A stretch of 46,748 bases of DNA from Mycobacterium sp. 852002-51163_SCH5372311 (GCF_001667115.1 NZ_LZIJ01000173.1:1-46748), one strand, 5' to 3'; numbered from the stretch's first letter, positions 8,044 through 16,963 are shown. Made by a program: numbers and translations. The notes: generated by a model from the letters alone, not told the origin.

Positions 8044-8955
8044 TCAAAAGCCAAGCCGGCCTAGCTGTTTGGGATCCTGCTGCCAATTCTTGGCGACCTT
8101 GACCCGTAGGTCGAGATAGATCTTGGTGCCGAGCAGCTTCTCGATTTGTTCGCGGGCGGCGGTACCCACTTCACGCAGTCGGGCTCCCCCCTTCCCGATG
8201 ACGATTCCCTTCTGGCTGGGTCGTTCGACGTAGAGCACCGCGTAAACGTCGGTCAGGTCGTCACGCCCCTCGCGTGGGCTGACCTCGTCGATGACCACTG
8301 CCAGCGAGTGCGGCAGTTCGTCACGCACGCCCTCGAGCGCGGCCTCGCGGATCAGCTCGGCCATCAGAATCTCCTCGGGTTCGTCGGTCAGCTCACCGTC
8401 GGGGTAATACGCCGGGCCCGCGGGCAGTGCCGCCGCCAGCACGTCGATCAGCACGTCGATCTGTTCACCGGTCATCGCCGACACCGGGACGACCTCGGCC
8501 GCGTGGGCCGAGCTCTGTACCAGTTCGCTGGCCGCGACCAACTGCGCGGCCACCCGGTCCCTGGACACTTTGTCGATCTTGGTGACGATGACGACGAGCG
8601 TCGTGTTCGGTGCTATCGAGCGGATCTGCTCGACGATCCACCGGTCTCCGGGGCCGATCGCCTCATCGGCCGGGATGCACAACCCGATCACGTCAACCTC
8701 GGCGTAGGTGTCGCGGACCAAGTCGTTGAGACGTTTGCCGAGCAGGGTTCTCGGCCTGTGCAGGCCCGGGGTGTCGACCAGCACGATCTGGAAATCCCCG
8801 CTGCGGTGCACGATTCCACGGATGGTGTGCCGAGTGGTCTGCGGCCTGGTCGAGGTGATCGCGACCTTGACGCCCACCAGTGCGTTGGTCAACGTCGACT
8901 TGCCGGTGTTCGGTCTGCCGACTAAACACACGAAGCCGGAACGGAATTCAGTCAT
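8044..8955 (-). CDS. era: GTPase Era, 30S ribosome maturation factor
   Basis: A 303-residue GTPase with G1 GRPNTGKS (residues 13-20), G3 DTPG (near residue 61) and G4 TKID. A C-terminal KH RNA-binding domain contains IGKGGARLREVG. Era binds the 3' end of 16S rRNA and acts late in small-subunit assembly. It is the last gene of a leftward series phoH-ybeY-Rv2366c-Rv2365c-era that groups ribosome maturation factors, 13 bases after the Rv2365c-like gene. In this genome the kinase insertion separates it from phoH-ybeY. Confidence 0.97.
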   Translation of the reverse strand: MTEFRSGFVCLVGRPNTGKSTLTNALVGVKVAITSTRPQTTRHTIRGIVHRSGDFQIVLVDTPGLHRPRTLLGKRLNDLVRDTYAEVDVIGLCIPADEAIGPGDRWIVEQIRSIAPNTTLVVIVTKIDKVSRDRVAAQLVAASELVQSSAHAAEVVPVSAMTGEQIDVLIDVLAAALPAGPAYYPDGELTDEPEEILMAELIREAALEGVRDELPHSLAVVIDEVSPREGRDDLTDVYAVLYVERPSQKGIVIGKGGARLREVGTAAREQIEKLLGTKIYLDLRVKVAKNWQQDPKQLGRLGF

Positions 8956-8968
8956 GTCGCGGAGGGGG

Positions 8969-9289
8969 TCACAGCGGGTTGCCGGCCCGATCGGTGATGA
9001 TCACCGACGCCGTCGGTGACAGCTCGCGTACCGCGGCGATGCCAGGGTCGTCGGCGGATCCGGCAACAAGCACCACCGTCTCGAGCACTTTCGTCCCGCT
9101 TGATGCGGCCGCGGCAACCGCCGCCTGCAGACCGGTCAACCGCAGGGTCGACAAGTTAACCGCCGCGGCTGCATAGGTGCGGCCATCGGTGTCGCGCACA
9201 GCGGCACCACTGCCGGCTTCGGCGCGGGCCATCGCGGAGCGCGCCAGCGCTACCAGCTTGGCGTCCTCGGCATCCAGCGACTCACCCAT
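8969..9289 (-). CDS. Rv2365c-like protein, cytidine-deaminase-like fold without zinc residues
   Basis: 106 residues, Ala-rich. The pattern LVALARSAMARAEAGSGAAVRD, then GRTYAAAAVNLSTLRLTGLQAAVAAAAS, resembles the cytidine deaminase N-terminal half. The HAE and PCxxC zinc motifs of active deaminases are missing, so catalysis is unlikely. The start overlaps the end of the upstream CBS-domain gene by 8 bases and era follows 13 bases later, so it is tightly co-transcribed. The fold assignment is a moderate guess; the operon position is clear. Confidence 0.8.
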   Translation of the reverse strand: MGESLDAEDAKLVALARSAMARAEAGSGAAVRDTDGRTYAAAAVNLSTLRLTGLQAAVAAAASSGTKVLETVVLVAGSADDPGIAAVRELSPTASVIITDRAGNPL

Positions 9290-10574
9290 CGTGTGCGACC
9301 TCCTCCGCTTCGGCCGGGCTCAGCAGGACGGTACCGACGCGAACCCGTCCTCGATGGTCGGGGCCGCCCTCGGCATGCAGTCGCAAGCCGTGGGATACCA
9401 CCTCGGCACCGGGCAGCGGTACCCTCCCCAACTCCAATGCCAACAGACCGCCCACCGTGTCGACGTCGAGATCCTCGTCGAACTCCACGCCGTACAGCTC
9501 CCCTATGTCTTCGATCGGCAGACGAGCCGAAACCCTAAAACGCTTGTCTCCCAAATCTTCCACCGGCGCGGTCTCGGCATCGTCGTACTCGTCGGCGATC
9601 TCGCCGACGATCTCCTCCAGCACGTCTTCGATGCTCACCAACCCCGCTATCGCACCGTATTCGTCGACCAGCAACGCCATGTGATTGCGGTCGCGCTGCA
9701 TCTCGCGCAGCAGCGCATCGATCGGCTTGGAGTCCGGCACGAAGACCGCCGGGCGCATCACCTGCGCCACCGTGGTGTCGCGGCCGCCGTCGGGGGCCAA
9801 AAAAGTCTTCGCGACAAGGTCTTTCAGGTAGACAACGCCGACGATGTCGTCGACGTTCTCACCGATCACCGGGATCCGGGAGTGCCCACTGCGTACCGCC
9901 AACGCGGTGGCCTCGCCGGCCGACTCGTCACTTTCGATCCAGACCATCTCCGTCCGCGGCACCATCACCTCGCGGGCCGGAGTGTCGCCGAGTTCGAAGA
10001 CCGACTCGATCATCCGGCGTTCGTCGGCGGCGACCACGCCGCGCTGCTGGGCCAGGTCGACGACTTCTCGCAACTCGATCTCCGACGCGAACGGCCCGTT
10101 TCTCAGACCCGGACCAGGTGTGAGCGCGTTACCCAAAACCACCAGTAACCGGCTGATCGGCATCAATAGCCACGAGATCGCTTGCAGCGGAAGGGCAGTC
10201 GCCAACGAGATGGAGTACGCATGCTGCCGGCCGAGGGTCCGCGGGCCCACTCCGATCACGACGAAGTTCACCAGCACCATGGTGACGGCGGCGCCGAACA
10301 AACCCCAATGCAAGCCGAAGTTGTCATAGAGGAACACCACCAGCAGTACGGTGGCATTGATTTCGCACGTGATACGCAGCAGCACTACCAGATTGATGTA
10401 GCGGGGCCGCTCGGCCATTACCTGGGACAGGGCAACCGCGCCGGGCCGCTTGTCGCGCAACAACTCCTGCACCCGTGCCAGCGAGACGGTGCTCACGGCG
10501 GCGTCGATCGCCGCGAAAAGCCCACTGAGGCAGATCAGGGCGAGAGCGCCCAGCAGCTGAAGCCAACCGGTCAA
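9282..10574 (-). CDS. CNNM/HlyC-type membrane protein with CBS pair (Rv2366c-like)
   Basis: 430 residues. It has an N-terminal CNNM/DUF21-type membrane domain with about four hydrophobic segments (residues 5-180), followed by two CBS domains. These contain the REVMVPRTEMVWIE and DEYGAIAGLVSIEDVLEEIVGEI motifs. A C-terminal CorC/HlyC domain ends in GRVRVGTVLLSP. The family is linked to Mg/Co efflux and called hemolysin-like only by history. I chose TTG at 10574: in the 26-bp repeat TTGA would place this start on the ybeY stop, as expected for the uninterrupted operon. The frame extends 91 codons further into inserted DNA, which is probably not translated. It has now lost its operon neighbour ybeY and depends on a new or internal promoter. 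Confidence 0.88.
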   Translation of the reverse strand: MTGWLQLLGALALICLSGLFAAIDAAVSTVSLARVQELLRDKRPGAVALSQVMAERPRYINLVVLLRITCEINATVLLVVFLYDNFGLHWGLFGAAVTMVLVNFVVIGVGPRTLGRQHAYSISLATALPLQAISWLLMPISRLLVVLGNALTPGPGLRNGPFASEIELREVVDLAQQRGVVAADERRMIESVFELGDTPAREVMVPRTEMVWIESDESAGEATALAVRSGHSRIPVIGENVDDIVGVVYLKDLVAKTFLAPDGGRDTTVAQVMRPAVFVPDSKPIDALLREMQRDRNHMALLVDEYGAIAGLVSIEDVLEEIVGEIADEYDDAETAPVEDLGDKRFRVSARLPIEDIGELYGVEFDEDLDVDTVGGLLALELGRVPLPGAEVVSHGLRLHAEGGPDHRGRVRVGTVLLSPAEAEEVAHDG

Positions 10575-10596
10575 CTGTCGAAATACCTTGACTTGT
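10571..10596. repeat. 26-bp direct repeat, left copy (junction of kinase insertion)
   Basis: A perfect 26-base copy of 12913-12938. It carries the last codons of ybeY plus its TGA, overlapping the TTG start of the Rv2366c-like gene. Here it is joined to the Rv2366c-like gene on the left and foreign sequence on the right. It looks like an attachment-site core or an unusually long target-site duplication. Confidence 0.85.
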
Positions 10597-10836
10597 GCAC
10601 AGACTCCCCTCTGACGTTTACCTGCGGATTTACAGGCAATGTCGAAGCATAGTCGGAGAAATGATCGGCCGCGCCGAAGCAGAGAAAGCTTGATCGGGCC
10701 GCGCACACTTGCACCCTTCGGGTAATTCACGCCTTCATGGGTCGGTGGGCCAAAATGCTCCGAAACGGAATCTGGGGGCGGATGATGATTTGAGTTCTGT
10801 GTGAGGAGCGACCCGAGGTCGGGGAGGGCATCACTG

Positions 10837-12750
10837 ATGGAGGGCACTCCGTTTGGTCGCTACCGGCTGATCGAACTGCTTGGTCGCGGCGGCATGGGCG
10901 AGGTATGGCGTGCCCACGACACCGACACCGACCGCACCGTCGCGATCAAGGTGTTGCCCGCGAGTTTGTCTGAGGACGGAGACTTTCAGCGGCGGTTCCG
11001 TCGCGAAGCCCACGCCGCAGCGCGATTAAATAGCCCACACGTCATTCCGATTCATAACTATGGCGAAATCGACGGCCGCCTCTACCTCGACATGCGGCTG
11101 ATCAACGGCCGCGACCTAGCCAGCGCGCTTGCGGACGGGCCACTGGAGCCGACGCGAGCCGTACACATCGTCTCCCAGGTCGCCGAAGCCTTGCATGCCG
11201 CCCATGACGAGGGTCTGCTGCACCGGGACATCAAACCGTCCAACATCCTGCTCGACAAGAACGACTTCGCCTACCTGATCGACTTCGGCATCGCCCGCAC
11301 CCTCGGCGAGACCCGGATGACTCAAACCGGCAACACCATCGGCACCTTTCAATACATTGCCCCCGAACGCTTAACCATGGGGGCTGACGAAGACGCCCGC
11401 GCCGACATCTACTCGCTGGCCTGCGTGCTCTACGAATGCCTCACTGGCGCCCCCCCGTTTCCCGGTGAGACCATGCCGCAATTGGTTGCCGCGCACCTGA
11501 GCGCCCCACCACCGCAGGCCTCTATGAACCAGCCCAATGTGCCCGCCCCGGTTGATGAGGTCATCGCGCGCGGCATGGCCAAAGACCCAAACCAGCGATA
11601 CGCCAGCACAATCGAATTGGCCGATGCCGCGCGCGACGCGCTCACCGTCCCCATTCGCCGACCGGCAGCGGCTCCCACCGTCGTCCCAACGACGCAGCAC
11701 GCAGGCAATCGTGTCCCGCCCCAGCCGAGGACTGTTACGGCCGACTCACCGCCACCCGCCAATCCGGTACGACATAAAAACCGTCGCCCGGCGGGTCCGC
11801 CGCCGCAAGCCCCATCGCCCACACCGGCGATGGCAGGTGGAATCAGTCGACGCCTCCTAATCACACTCATCGTTGGCGGTGTCGTCTTTGTCGTCCTTCC
11901 CGTTGCCGGAATAGGGGTCAGCATCTGGGTTGGCCACAGTTCGCAATCAGTCCCGACATCGTCGACCTCGCCAACCTCATCGGTGCGGTCCTACGGCCCT
12001 CAGATTGTGCTGCCGTTCACCGGCCTAGACCACCCCTGCGGTGCGGCGGTGGACTCCGACGGCACCCTCTACGTCGTCGACTACGGCAACAACCGGGTGG
12101 TGAAACTCGCAGCCGGCTCGAGCGCCCAGGAAGTGTTGCCGTTCACTGGCCTCTACGCCCCGCTGGATGTGGCGGTGGATGCCGCCCGCGCCGCCTACGT
12201 CGCCGACAATGCCAACAGCCGGGTGGTGAAACTCGCAGCCGGCTCGAGCGCCCAGGAAGTGTTGCCGTTCACCGGCCTCAGCCATCCGGATGGTGTGGCG
12301 GTGGATGCCGCCGGCACTGTCTACGTCGCCGACGCGGGCACCAACCGGGTGCTGAAGCTGGCGGCTGGCACAGGCAGCCAGACCGTGTTGGCATTCACCG
12401 AGTTACATGTCCCCCATAGTGTGGTGGTGGATGCCGCCGGCACCGTCTACGTCGCCGACATGGCCAACAACAGGGTGGTGAAACTCGCAGCTGGCTCGAG
12501 CGCCCCGAAAGTGTTGCCGTTCACCGACCTAAGCCACCCAACCGGTGTGGCGGTGGATGCCGCCGGCACCGTCTACGTCGCCGACGCGGACACCAACCGG
12601 GTCCTGAAGCTGGAGGCTGGCTCGGGCGCCGCGAAAGTGTTGCCGTTCACGGACCTGAACCACCCCTTCAGTGTGGTGGTCGACAGGACTGGAAACCTCT
12701 TTGTCACCGACTCCAGCAACAACCGAGTGCTGAAACTGCCGGTGCAGTAA
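10837..12750 (+). CDS. PknD-like transmembrane Ser/Thr kinase with NHL beta-propeller sensor
   Basis: A 637-residue receptor kinase of the PknD type. Residues 8-270 form a Hanks kinase: glycine loop GRGGMGEV, Lys38, HRDIKPSN with Asp131, Asp149 of DFG, an activation loop with MTQTGNTIGT, and APERL. A Pro-rich juxtamembrane linker follows (about 275-335), then one membrane helix at about 338-366. Outside the cell, six NHL repeats of about 42 residues (GLSHPDGVAVDAAGTVYVAD pattern) form a likely six-bladed propeller to the C-terminus. The start at 10837 has GGGGAGGG upstream and gives MEGTPFGRYRL; the GTG at 10801 is less likely. The propeller is repetitive at DNA level with a 126-bp period. 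It resembles M. tuberculosis PknD (Rv0931c) but is at another locus, so it is probably a paralogue. The ligand is unknown. Confidence 0.93.
   Translation: MEGTPFGRYRLIELLGRGGMGEVWRAHDTDTDRTVAIKVLPASLSEDGDFQRRFRREAHAAARLNSPHVIPIHNYGEIDGRLYLDMRLINGRDLASALADGPLEPTRAVHIVSQVAEALHAAHDEGLLHRDIKPSNILLDKNDFAYLIDFGIARTLGETRMTQTGNTIGTFQYIAPERLTMGADEDARADIYSLACVLYECLTGAPPFPGETMPQLVAAHLSAPPPQASMNQPNVPAPVDEVIARGMAKDPNQRYASTIELADAARDALTVPIRRPAAAPTVVPTTQHAGNRVPPQPRTVTADSPPPANPVRHKNRRPAGPPPQAPSPTPAMAGGISRRLLITLIVGGVVFVVLPVAGIGVSIWVGHSSQSVPTSSTSPTSSVRSYGPQIVLPFTGLDHPCGAAVDSDGTLYVVDYGNNRVVKLAAGSSAQEVLPFTGLYAPLDVAVDAARAAYVADNANSRVVKLAAGSSAQEVLPFTGLSHPDGVAVDAAGTVYVADAGTNRVLKLAAGTGSQTVLAFTELHVPHSVVVDAAGTVYVADMANNRVVKLAAGSSAPKVLPFTDLSHPTGVAVDAAGTVYVADADTNRVLKLEAGSGAAKVLPFTDLNHPFSVVVDRTGNLFVTDSSNNRVLKLPVQ
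12001..12747 (+). repeat. Six tandem 126-bp units encoding NHL blades
   Basis: The kinase sensor domain is encoded by six imperfect units of about 126 bases. Several blocks are nearly identical, such as the GTGGATGCCGCCGGCAC core at about 12302, 12428 and 12554. Such units can recombine, so blade number may vary between strains. Confidence 0.8.
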
Positions 12751-12912
12751 GCCACAACGCGCATTTGGTTAGAACAGCATAGGCGGGACCTTTGACCTGG
12801 CGTCGCCAGCAACGGTGCTGTCCTAGAGCGGTTAGCTGAATCAATGTTTTTTGACGCCACAGCGTCCGTAGTTGACCTCGTTTTCGCAGTCAGAGCACAG
12901 CGTAAGGTCGCC

Positions 12913-12938
12913 TCAACTGTCGAAATACCTTGACTTGT
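12913..12938. repeat. 26-bp direct repeat, right copy (3' end of ybeY)
   Basis: Identical to 10571-10596. It forms the natural 3' end of ybeY, including TGA, and marks the right end of the kinase insertion. The bases flanking the two copies differ on both sides, so the duplication is exactly 26 bases. Confidence 0.85.
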
Positions 12939-13446
12939 CCAGCAACCGCCGGTCCCGCTCCTCTTGACGGTCCTGCCGGTAAGCCTCGACCTGATCGGCG
13001 ACCCACTCCTCAAGCAGCCGATCCTGCAGGGCGAACATCTCTTTCTCCTCGTCCTGCTCGGCGTGGTCGTAGCCGAGTAGATGAAGCACACCGTGAATTG
13101 TCAACAGCGCCAACTCATGTCCGAGGCTATGACCCGCCGCCAGTGCCTGCTCGGCGGCGAATTCCGGGCACAGCACGATATCGCCGAGCATGGCCGGTCC
13201 CGGCTCGGGAGCGTCGGGCCGGCCACCGGGCTCGAGCTCGTCCATCGGGAAGCTCATCACGTCCGTCGGCCCGGGCAGGTCCATCCAACGCATGTGCAGG
13301 TCAGCCATCGCCGCGGTATCCAACAGCACCATGGACAGCTCGGCGGCTGGGTTGACGTCCATCTTGGCGATGACGAACCGCGCGACGCTGACCAGTTCCG
13401 CCTCTGAGACGTCGATGCCCGACTCGTTGGATACTTCAATGCTCAT
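12913..13446 (-). CDS. ybeY: Endoribonuclease YbeY
   Basis: A 177-residue metal-dependent RNase matching Rv2367c. The zinc motif HGVLHLLGYDH (H3xH5xH) lies near residues 118-128. YbeY acts in 16S rRNA 3'-end processing and ribosome quality control, which fits the neighbours era and phoH. The start is ATG, 7 bases after the phoH stop. The last eight codons and the stop lie in the 26-bp direct repeat, so the gene stays complete despite the insertion directly behind it. Confidence 0.96.
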   Translation of the reverse strand: MSIEVSNESGIDVSEAELVSVARFVIAKMDVNPAAELSMVLLDTAAMADLHMRWMDLPGPTDVMSFPMDELEPGGRPDAPEPGPAMLGDIVLCPEFAAEQALAAGHSLGHELALLTIHGVLHLLGYDHAEQDEEKEMFALQDRLLEEWVADQVEAYRQDRQEERDRRLLDKSRYFDS

Positions 13447-13453
13447 GGCACCA

Positions 13454-14512
13454 TCATCGGCGACTGCGGATGCCGGACGCGCGCCGAGCCGCCCGATTCA
13501 TACCCGAACCGGGCTCCTCGTACTTCGCATAGGCATCGACGATCTCCGAGACCAGCCGATGACGCACCACATCCACGCTGGTCAGCTCGGAGATGTGGAT
13601 GTCGTCGACACTGTCCAGAATGTCGATCGCCGAACGCAGACCGGATCTGGCGCCACCGGGAAGATCGACCTGGGTGACGTCGCCGGTGACGACGACCTTC
13701 GACCCGAAACCCAACCGGGTGAGGAACATCTTCATCTGCTCGGCGGTGGTGTTCTGCGCTTCGTCGAGGACGATGAACGCATCATTAAGCGTTCTACCAC
13801 GCATATACCCGAGCGGTGCCACCTCGATTACCCCGGCGGACATCAGCTTTGGGATCAGCTCGGGGTCCATCATGTCGTACAGCGCGTCGTACAACGGCCG
13901 CAGGTACGGGTCGATCTTCTCGCTCAGCGTGCCCGGCAGAAAGCCAAGGCGCTCACCGGCTTCCACGGCCGGCCGAGTCAGGATGATCCGGGTAACCTGC
14001 TTGGTCTGCAACGCGTTGACCGCCTTGGCCATCGCCAGATACGTCTTCCCCGTGCCGGCGGGCCCGACCCCGAACACGATGGTGTTGGCATCGATGGCGT
14101 CGACATAGCGTTTCTGGTTGAGCGTCTTGGGGCGGATCGTCTTGCCGCGGCGCGACAGGATGTCCAGGGTCAGGACTTCGGCCGGTGACTCGTTGCCGGT
14201 GCCGACCAGCATGGCGACACTGTGGCGCACCCCCTCCGGCGTCAGCGGTTGACCCGCGGCCACGATGGCCACCAACTCGGTGATCGCTCGCTCGGCGAGC
14301 GCGACGTCAGCCGCCACTCCGGACAGGGTGACGGCGTTTCCTCGTACATGCAGATCGGCGTTCAAGGTGCGTTCGAGAGCGCGCAGATTCTCGTCTGACG
14401 ACCCCAGCAAGCCGACGACGAGATCGTGCGGAACATCGATGCTGCTGCGAACTTGAGCGTCGGCCTGCCGGGCTCCGGCTGCGTCAGCAGCGCTGGTCTC
14501 GCGGGGCGTCAC
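13454..14512 (-). CDS. phoH: PhoH-family ATPase
   Basis: The 352-residue length matches Rv2368c. The Walker A motif is GPAGTGKTYLAMA (about residues 151-163) and Walker B is FIVLDEAQN. These are typical of the PhoH helicase-like core, with an N-terminal KH-like extension. PhoH is a predicted RNA-acting ATPase usually adjacent to ybeY, and the pair is linked to RNA processing. It heads the leftward phoH-ybeY operon. The old name refers to phosphate starvation in E. coli; no Pho box is seen here. Confidence 0.95.
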   Translation of the reverse strand: MTPRETSAADAAGARQADAQVRSSIDVPHDLVVGLLGSSDENLRALERTLNADLHVRGNAVTLSGVAADVALAERAITELVAIVAAGQPLTPEGVRHSVAMLVGTGNESPAEVLTLDILSRRGKTIRPKTLNQKRYVDAIDANTIVFGVGPAGTGKTYLAMAKAVNALQTKQVTRIILTRPAVEAGERLGFLPGTLSEKIDPYLRPLYDALYDMMDPELIPKLMSAGVIEVAPLGYMRGRTLNDAFIVLDEAQNTTAEQMKMFLTRLGFGSKVVVTGDVTQVDLPGGARSGLRSAIDILDSVDDIHISELTSVDVVRHRLVSEIVDAYAKYEEPGSGMNRAARRASGIRSRR

Positions 14513-14637
14513 GTGGTTTCCGATGCCTGCTTTCTCCGAGATCCTGACCCGGACTTCGAACCGTCAGTCTACCGCCGGTGACGACGGCGTCCCAACGATT
14601 CGGCGCCCGCCGACGGGCCGGGCGCAACCTCAGCGGG

Positions 14638-14790
14638 TCAGCAGCGTATTGGCCGGCAGATCCTTATCGAGCACCTTATGGGCCTGCGCCGCGCCGGTGA
14701 CCGGTAGCCGAGTCTCATCCAGCTTGGTCCAGTAGATGCGCTCAGAGGCGATCTTTTGAGTCTCATGCCGGCAACCACCTCGGGCGATAA
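14638..14790 (-). pseudogene. 3' fragment of a SnoaL-like polyketide-cyclase-family gene
   Basis: In the 450-base gap between phoH and rsmE, a minus-strand frame encodes about 50 residues ending at the TGA at 14638-14640. It contains KIASERIYW, then LPVTGAAQAHKVLD, then LPANTLLTR. This matches the conserved C-terminal pattern of SnoaL-like ester cyclases (SERIYWD, LPVTGAEQA). The typical protein is about 130 residues; the upstream part has no recognisable family sequence and no start. I infer a decayed remnant. Nothing else is recognised in 14513-14964. Confidence 0.45.
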
Positions 14791-14964
14791 TCACCGGTTC
14801 GGCGCCCGCCTGGCTTCGGACCGAGCGCGAGCCGTAGCTCGTATGTCAAGCGGTTACTGAGTGTGCGCTCAAGGCGTTCGGTGTGTCCTAACGAGATTGA
14901 CTCTGCACTCAGGTAGGAGTTTTGCGAGTAAGCCGCGCCCTCACTGCAGAATCAAAAGCCTCGA

Positions 14965-15723
14965 CTACTCCCATCGCGGGGTAAGCACACCCAGCGCACC
15001 CAACGCCACCGCGGCCGCGGTCGACGTGCGCAGCACGGTCGGACCGAGCCGGACCGCGACGGCGCCGGCGCCGGTCAGCGCGGCGATCTCGTCCGGCGCG
15101 ATCCCACCCTCGGGGCCGACCACGAGCATCAGCGAATTCGCCTGTGCCACAGCATCCTTGGCAAATAAATCGGCGAGCCGGTCGGTCCCCGACTCGTGCA
15201 GGACGAGCACGGCGGCGCCGGCGGTCACCTCGTCGTGGATCCGCGCGATCAGCGCCGCGGTCGACAGCACACCGTCGACGTGCGGGATGTGCGGGCGGCG
15301 AGATTGCCGGGCCGCCGAGCGCGCCACGGCGCGCCATCGGCGCAGCCCCTTGTCGACCCGGGCGCCGTCCCAGTTCGCCACGCAGCGGGCCGCGTGCCAG
15401 GCGACGAAAGCGTCGGCGCCGGCCTCGGTGGCCAATTCGATCGCCAACTCCGCGCGCTCGGATTTGGGCAATGCCTGCACCACCGTCACCGGCGGATGCG
15501 CCGGCGCGACGCTCCAACGCTCCAGCACCCGCGCGGCCAGCCCGTCGCGTCCGGCCCGCTCTACCTGGCAGCGCGCCAGGCCGCCCGCCCCGTCGCCGAG
15601 CATGAGCTGCTCGCCGGGACGGATCCGGCGGACCGTGGCGGCGTGGAACCCTTCGTCGCCGGCTACGACGGCCAGCGCACCGATATCGGGCACTGCGTCG
15701 ATGTAGAACAGCGTCGCCACCAT
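14965..15723 (-). CDS. rsmE: 16S rRNA m3U1498 methyltransferase RsmE
   Basis: A 252-residue SPOUT methyltransferase matching Rv2372c. The C-terminal trefoil-knot motifs LVVGPEGGIAPDE and RLGPTVLRTSTAA (SAM pocket) are clear. The N-terminal PUA-like domain contains RRIRPGEQLMLGDGAGG. It methylates U1498 of 16S rRNA. It lies 18 bases after dnaJ2 in a leftward hrcA-dnaJ2-rsmE group, the usual arrangement in actinobacteria. Confidence 0.95.
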   Translation of the reverse strand: MVATLFYIDAVPDIGALAVVAGDEGFHAATVRRIRPGEQLMLGDGAGGLARCQVERAGRDGLAARVLERWSVAPAHPPVTVVQALPKSERAELAIELATEAGADAFVAWHAARCVANWDGARVDKGLRRWRAVARSAARQSRRPHIPHVDGVLSTAALIARIHDEVTAGAAVLVLHESGTDRLADLFAKDAVAQANSLMLVVGPEGGIAPDEIAALTGAGAVAVRLGPTVLRTSTAAAVALGALGVLTPRWE

Positions 15724-15741
15724 GAGCGCGGCTCCGAAGAA

Positions 15742-16890
15742 TTAGCGGCCGGTGAACGTCTCGCGTAGCCGACTGAACAGTCCGCTGCTGCCGTTGTGCG
15801 TGGAGCGGACCTCGGCCACGTCCCGGCTGCGTCGGCTCTTCAGCTCGCGCAACAGTTCGGCGTCGTGGTGGTCCAGCCGGGTGGGTACCACCACCTCGAC
15901 GTGGACGTGCAGGTCGCCCCGCGCGCTGGAACGCAGCAACGGCATGCCATGGCCGCGCAGCGTGATGACCGAACCCGGTTGTGTGCCAGGCGGAATCGTG
16001 ATCTCGCTCGTACCGTCCAGGATGGCGTCCACGGTTATCGTGACGCCCAGTGCGGCGTCGACCATCGGAACCGACACCGTGCAATGCAGGTGATCGCCGT
16101 CGCGCACGAAGATGTCGTGAGGTTGCTCGTGAACCTCGACATACAGGTCACCCGCCGGTCCGCCGCCAGGCCCGACCTCGCCCTGAGCGGCGAGCCGCAC
16201 CCGCATCCCGTCGCCGACACCGGCGGGAATTTTGACGCTGATCTCACGGCGGGCCCGCACCCGGCCGTCGCCGACGCATTGGTGGCATGGGTCGGGGATC
16301 ACCACGCCGACACCACGGCAGGTGGGGCACGGGCGCGACGTCATCACCTGGCCGAGCAGCGACCGTTGCACGGTCTGCACCTCGCCGCGACCGCCACAGG
16401 TGTCGCAGGGTATCGGTGCGGAGTCGCCGTTGGTGCCCTTGCCCTGGCACCGGTCGCACAACACCGCGGTGTCCACAGTCACCTGCTTGGTGACGCCGGT
16501 CGCGCATTCCTCGAGGTCGAGCCGCATCCGCAGCAGCGAGTCCGAACCGGGCCGAACCCGGCCGATCGGACCCCGGGATGCCGTACCCCCGCCGAAACCG
16601 CCACCGAAGAATGCCTCGAAAACGTCGCCCAGGCCGCCGAACCCGCCGAACCCGCCGGCCGTCGCGCCGGCGCTTTCCAGCGGATCACCGCCCAGGTCCA
16701 CGATCCGGCGTTTTTCCGGGTCACTCAGCACCTCGTAGGCGGCGCTGATTTCCTTGAATTTCGCCTGCGCAGCCTCGTCGGGGTTGATATCGGGATGCAG
16801 TTCACGCGCCAGCTTGCGATAGGCGCGCTTGATCTCGGCGTCGGTAGCGTTCCTGCTCACGCCGAGCAGCCCGTAGTAGTCGCGTGCCAC
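15742..16890 (-). CDS. dnaJ2: Chaperone DnaJ2
   Basis: The 382-residue type I Hsp40 matches Rv2373c. It has a J domain with HPD near residues 33-35, then a Gly/Phe-rich region (residues 75-110). The zinc domain has four CxxCxGxG repeats (CDRCQGKG, CDTCGGRG, CPTCRGVG, CHQCVGDG), followed by the C-terminal substrate-binding domains. It stimulates DnaK ATPase and delivers clients. It is downstream of hrcA by about 70 bases, so probably heat-shock co-regulated. Confidence 0.97.
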   Translation of the reverse strand: MARDYYGLLGVSRNATDAEIKRAYRKLARELHPDINPDEAAQAKFKEISAAYEVLSDPEKRRIVDLGGDPLESAGATAGGFGGFGGLGDVFEAFFGGGFGGGTASRGPIGRVRPGSDSLLRMRLDLEECATGVTKQVTVDTAVLCDRCQGKGTNGDSAPIPCDTCGGRGEVQTVQRSLLGQVMTSRPCPTCRGVGVVIPDPCHQCVGDGRVRARREISVKIPAGVGDGMRVRLAAQGEVGPGGGPAGDLYVEVHEQPHDIFVRDGDHLHCTVSVPMVDAALGVTITVDAILDGTSEITIPPGTQPGSVITLRGHGMPLLRSSARGDLHVHVEVVVPTRLDHHDAELLRELKSRRSRDVAEVRSTHNGSSGLFSRLRETFTGR

Positions 16891-16963
16891 GCCTGATTCT
16901 CCTATGCGGGGGTCTGATGCCGCGGGTTACGCGGCCGTCCACAAGTCTGCACCGGGTGCACAG

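Larger units (their letters stand above)
10597..12912. mobile_element. Inserted 2.3-kb segment carrying a PknD-like kinase
   Basis: Flanked by perfect 26-bp direct repeats and placed exactly at the ybeY/Rv2366c boundary, where other mycobacteria have overlapping genes (from memory). It holds one gene, the kinase, transcribed against the host operon. No integrase, transposase or clear terminal inverted repeat is visible. A 7-bp inverted pair, CTCTGAC at 10609-10615 and GTCAGAG at 12889-12895, is too short to be convincing. The 240 bases before the kinase and 162 after it show no further gene. Confidence 0.7.

Noticed and set aside
10575..10847. N-terminal extension of the CBS-domain protein by 91 codons
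   Set aside because: The extension lies in inserted DNA and overlaps the start of the opposing kinase gene. The conserved membrane domain begins right after the TTG at 10574.
12001..12747. Periodic repeats considered as a CRISPR array
   Set aside because: The 126-base period is coding and explained by NHL blades; there are no short repeats with unique spacers.
10609..12895. CTCTGAC/GTCAGAG as terminal inverted repeats of the kinase insertion
   Set aside because: Only 7 bases, at unequal distances (12 and 17) from the direct repeats, so probably chance.
13190..14188. 332-codon plus-strand frame opposite ybeY/phoH
   Set aside because: It crosses two well supported genes on the other strand and has no family motif or ribosome site.
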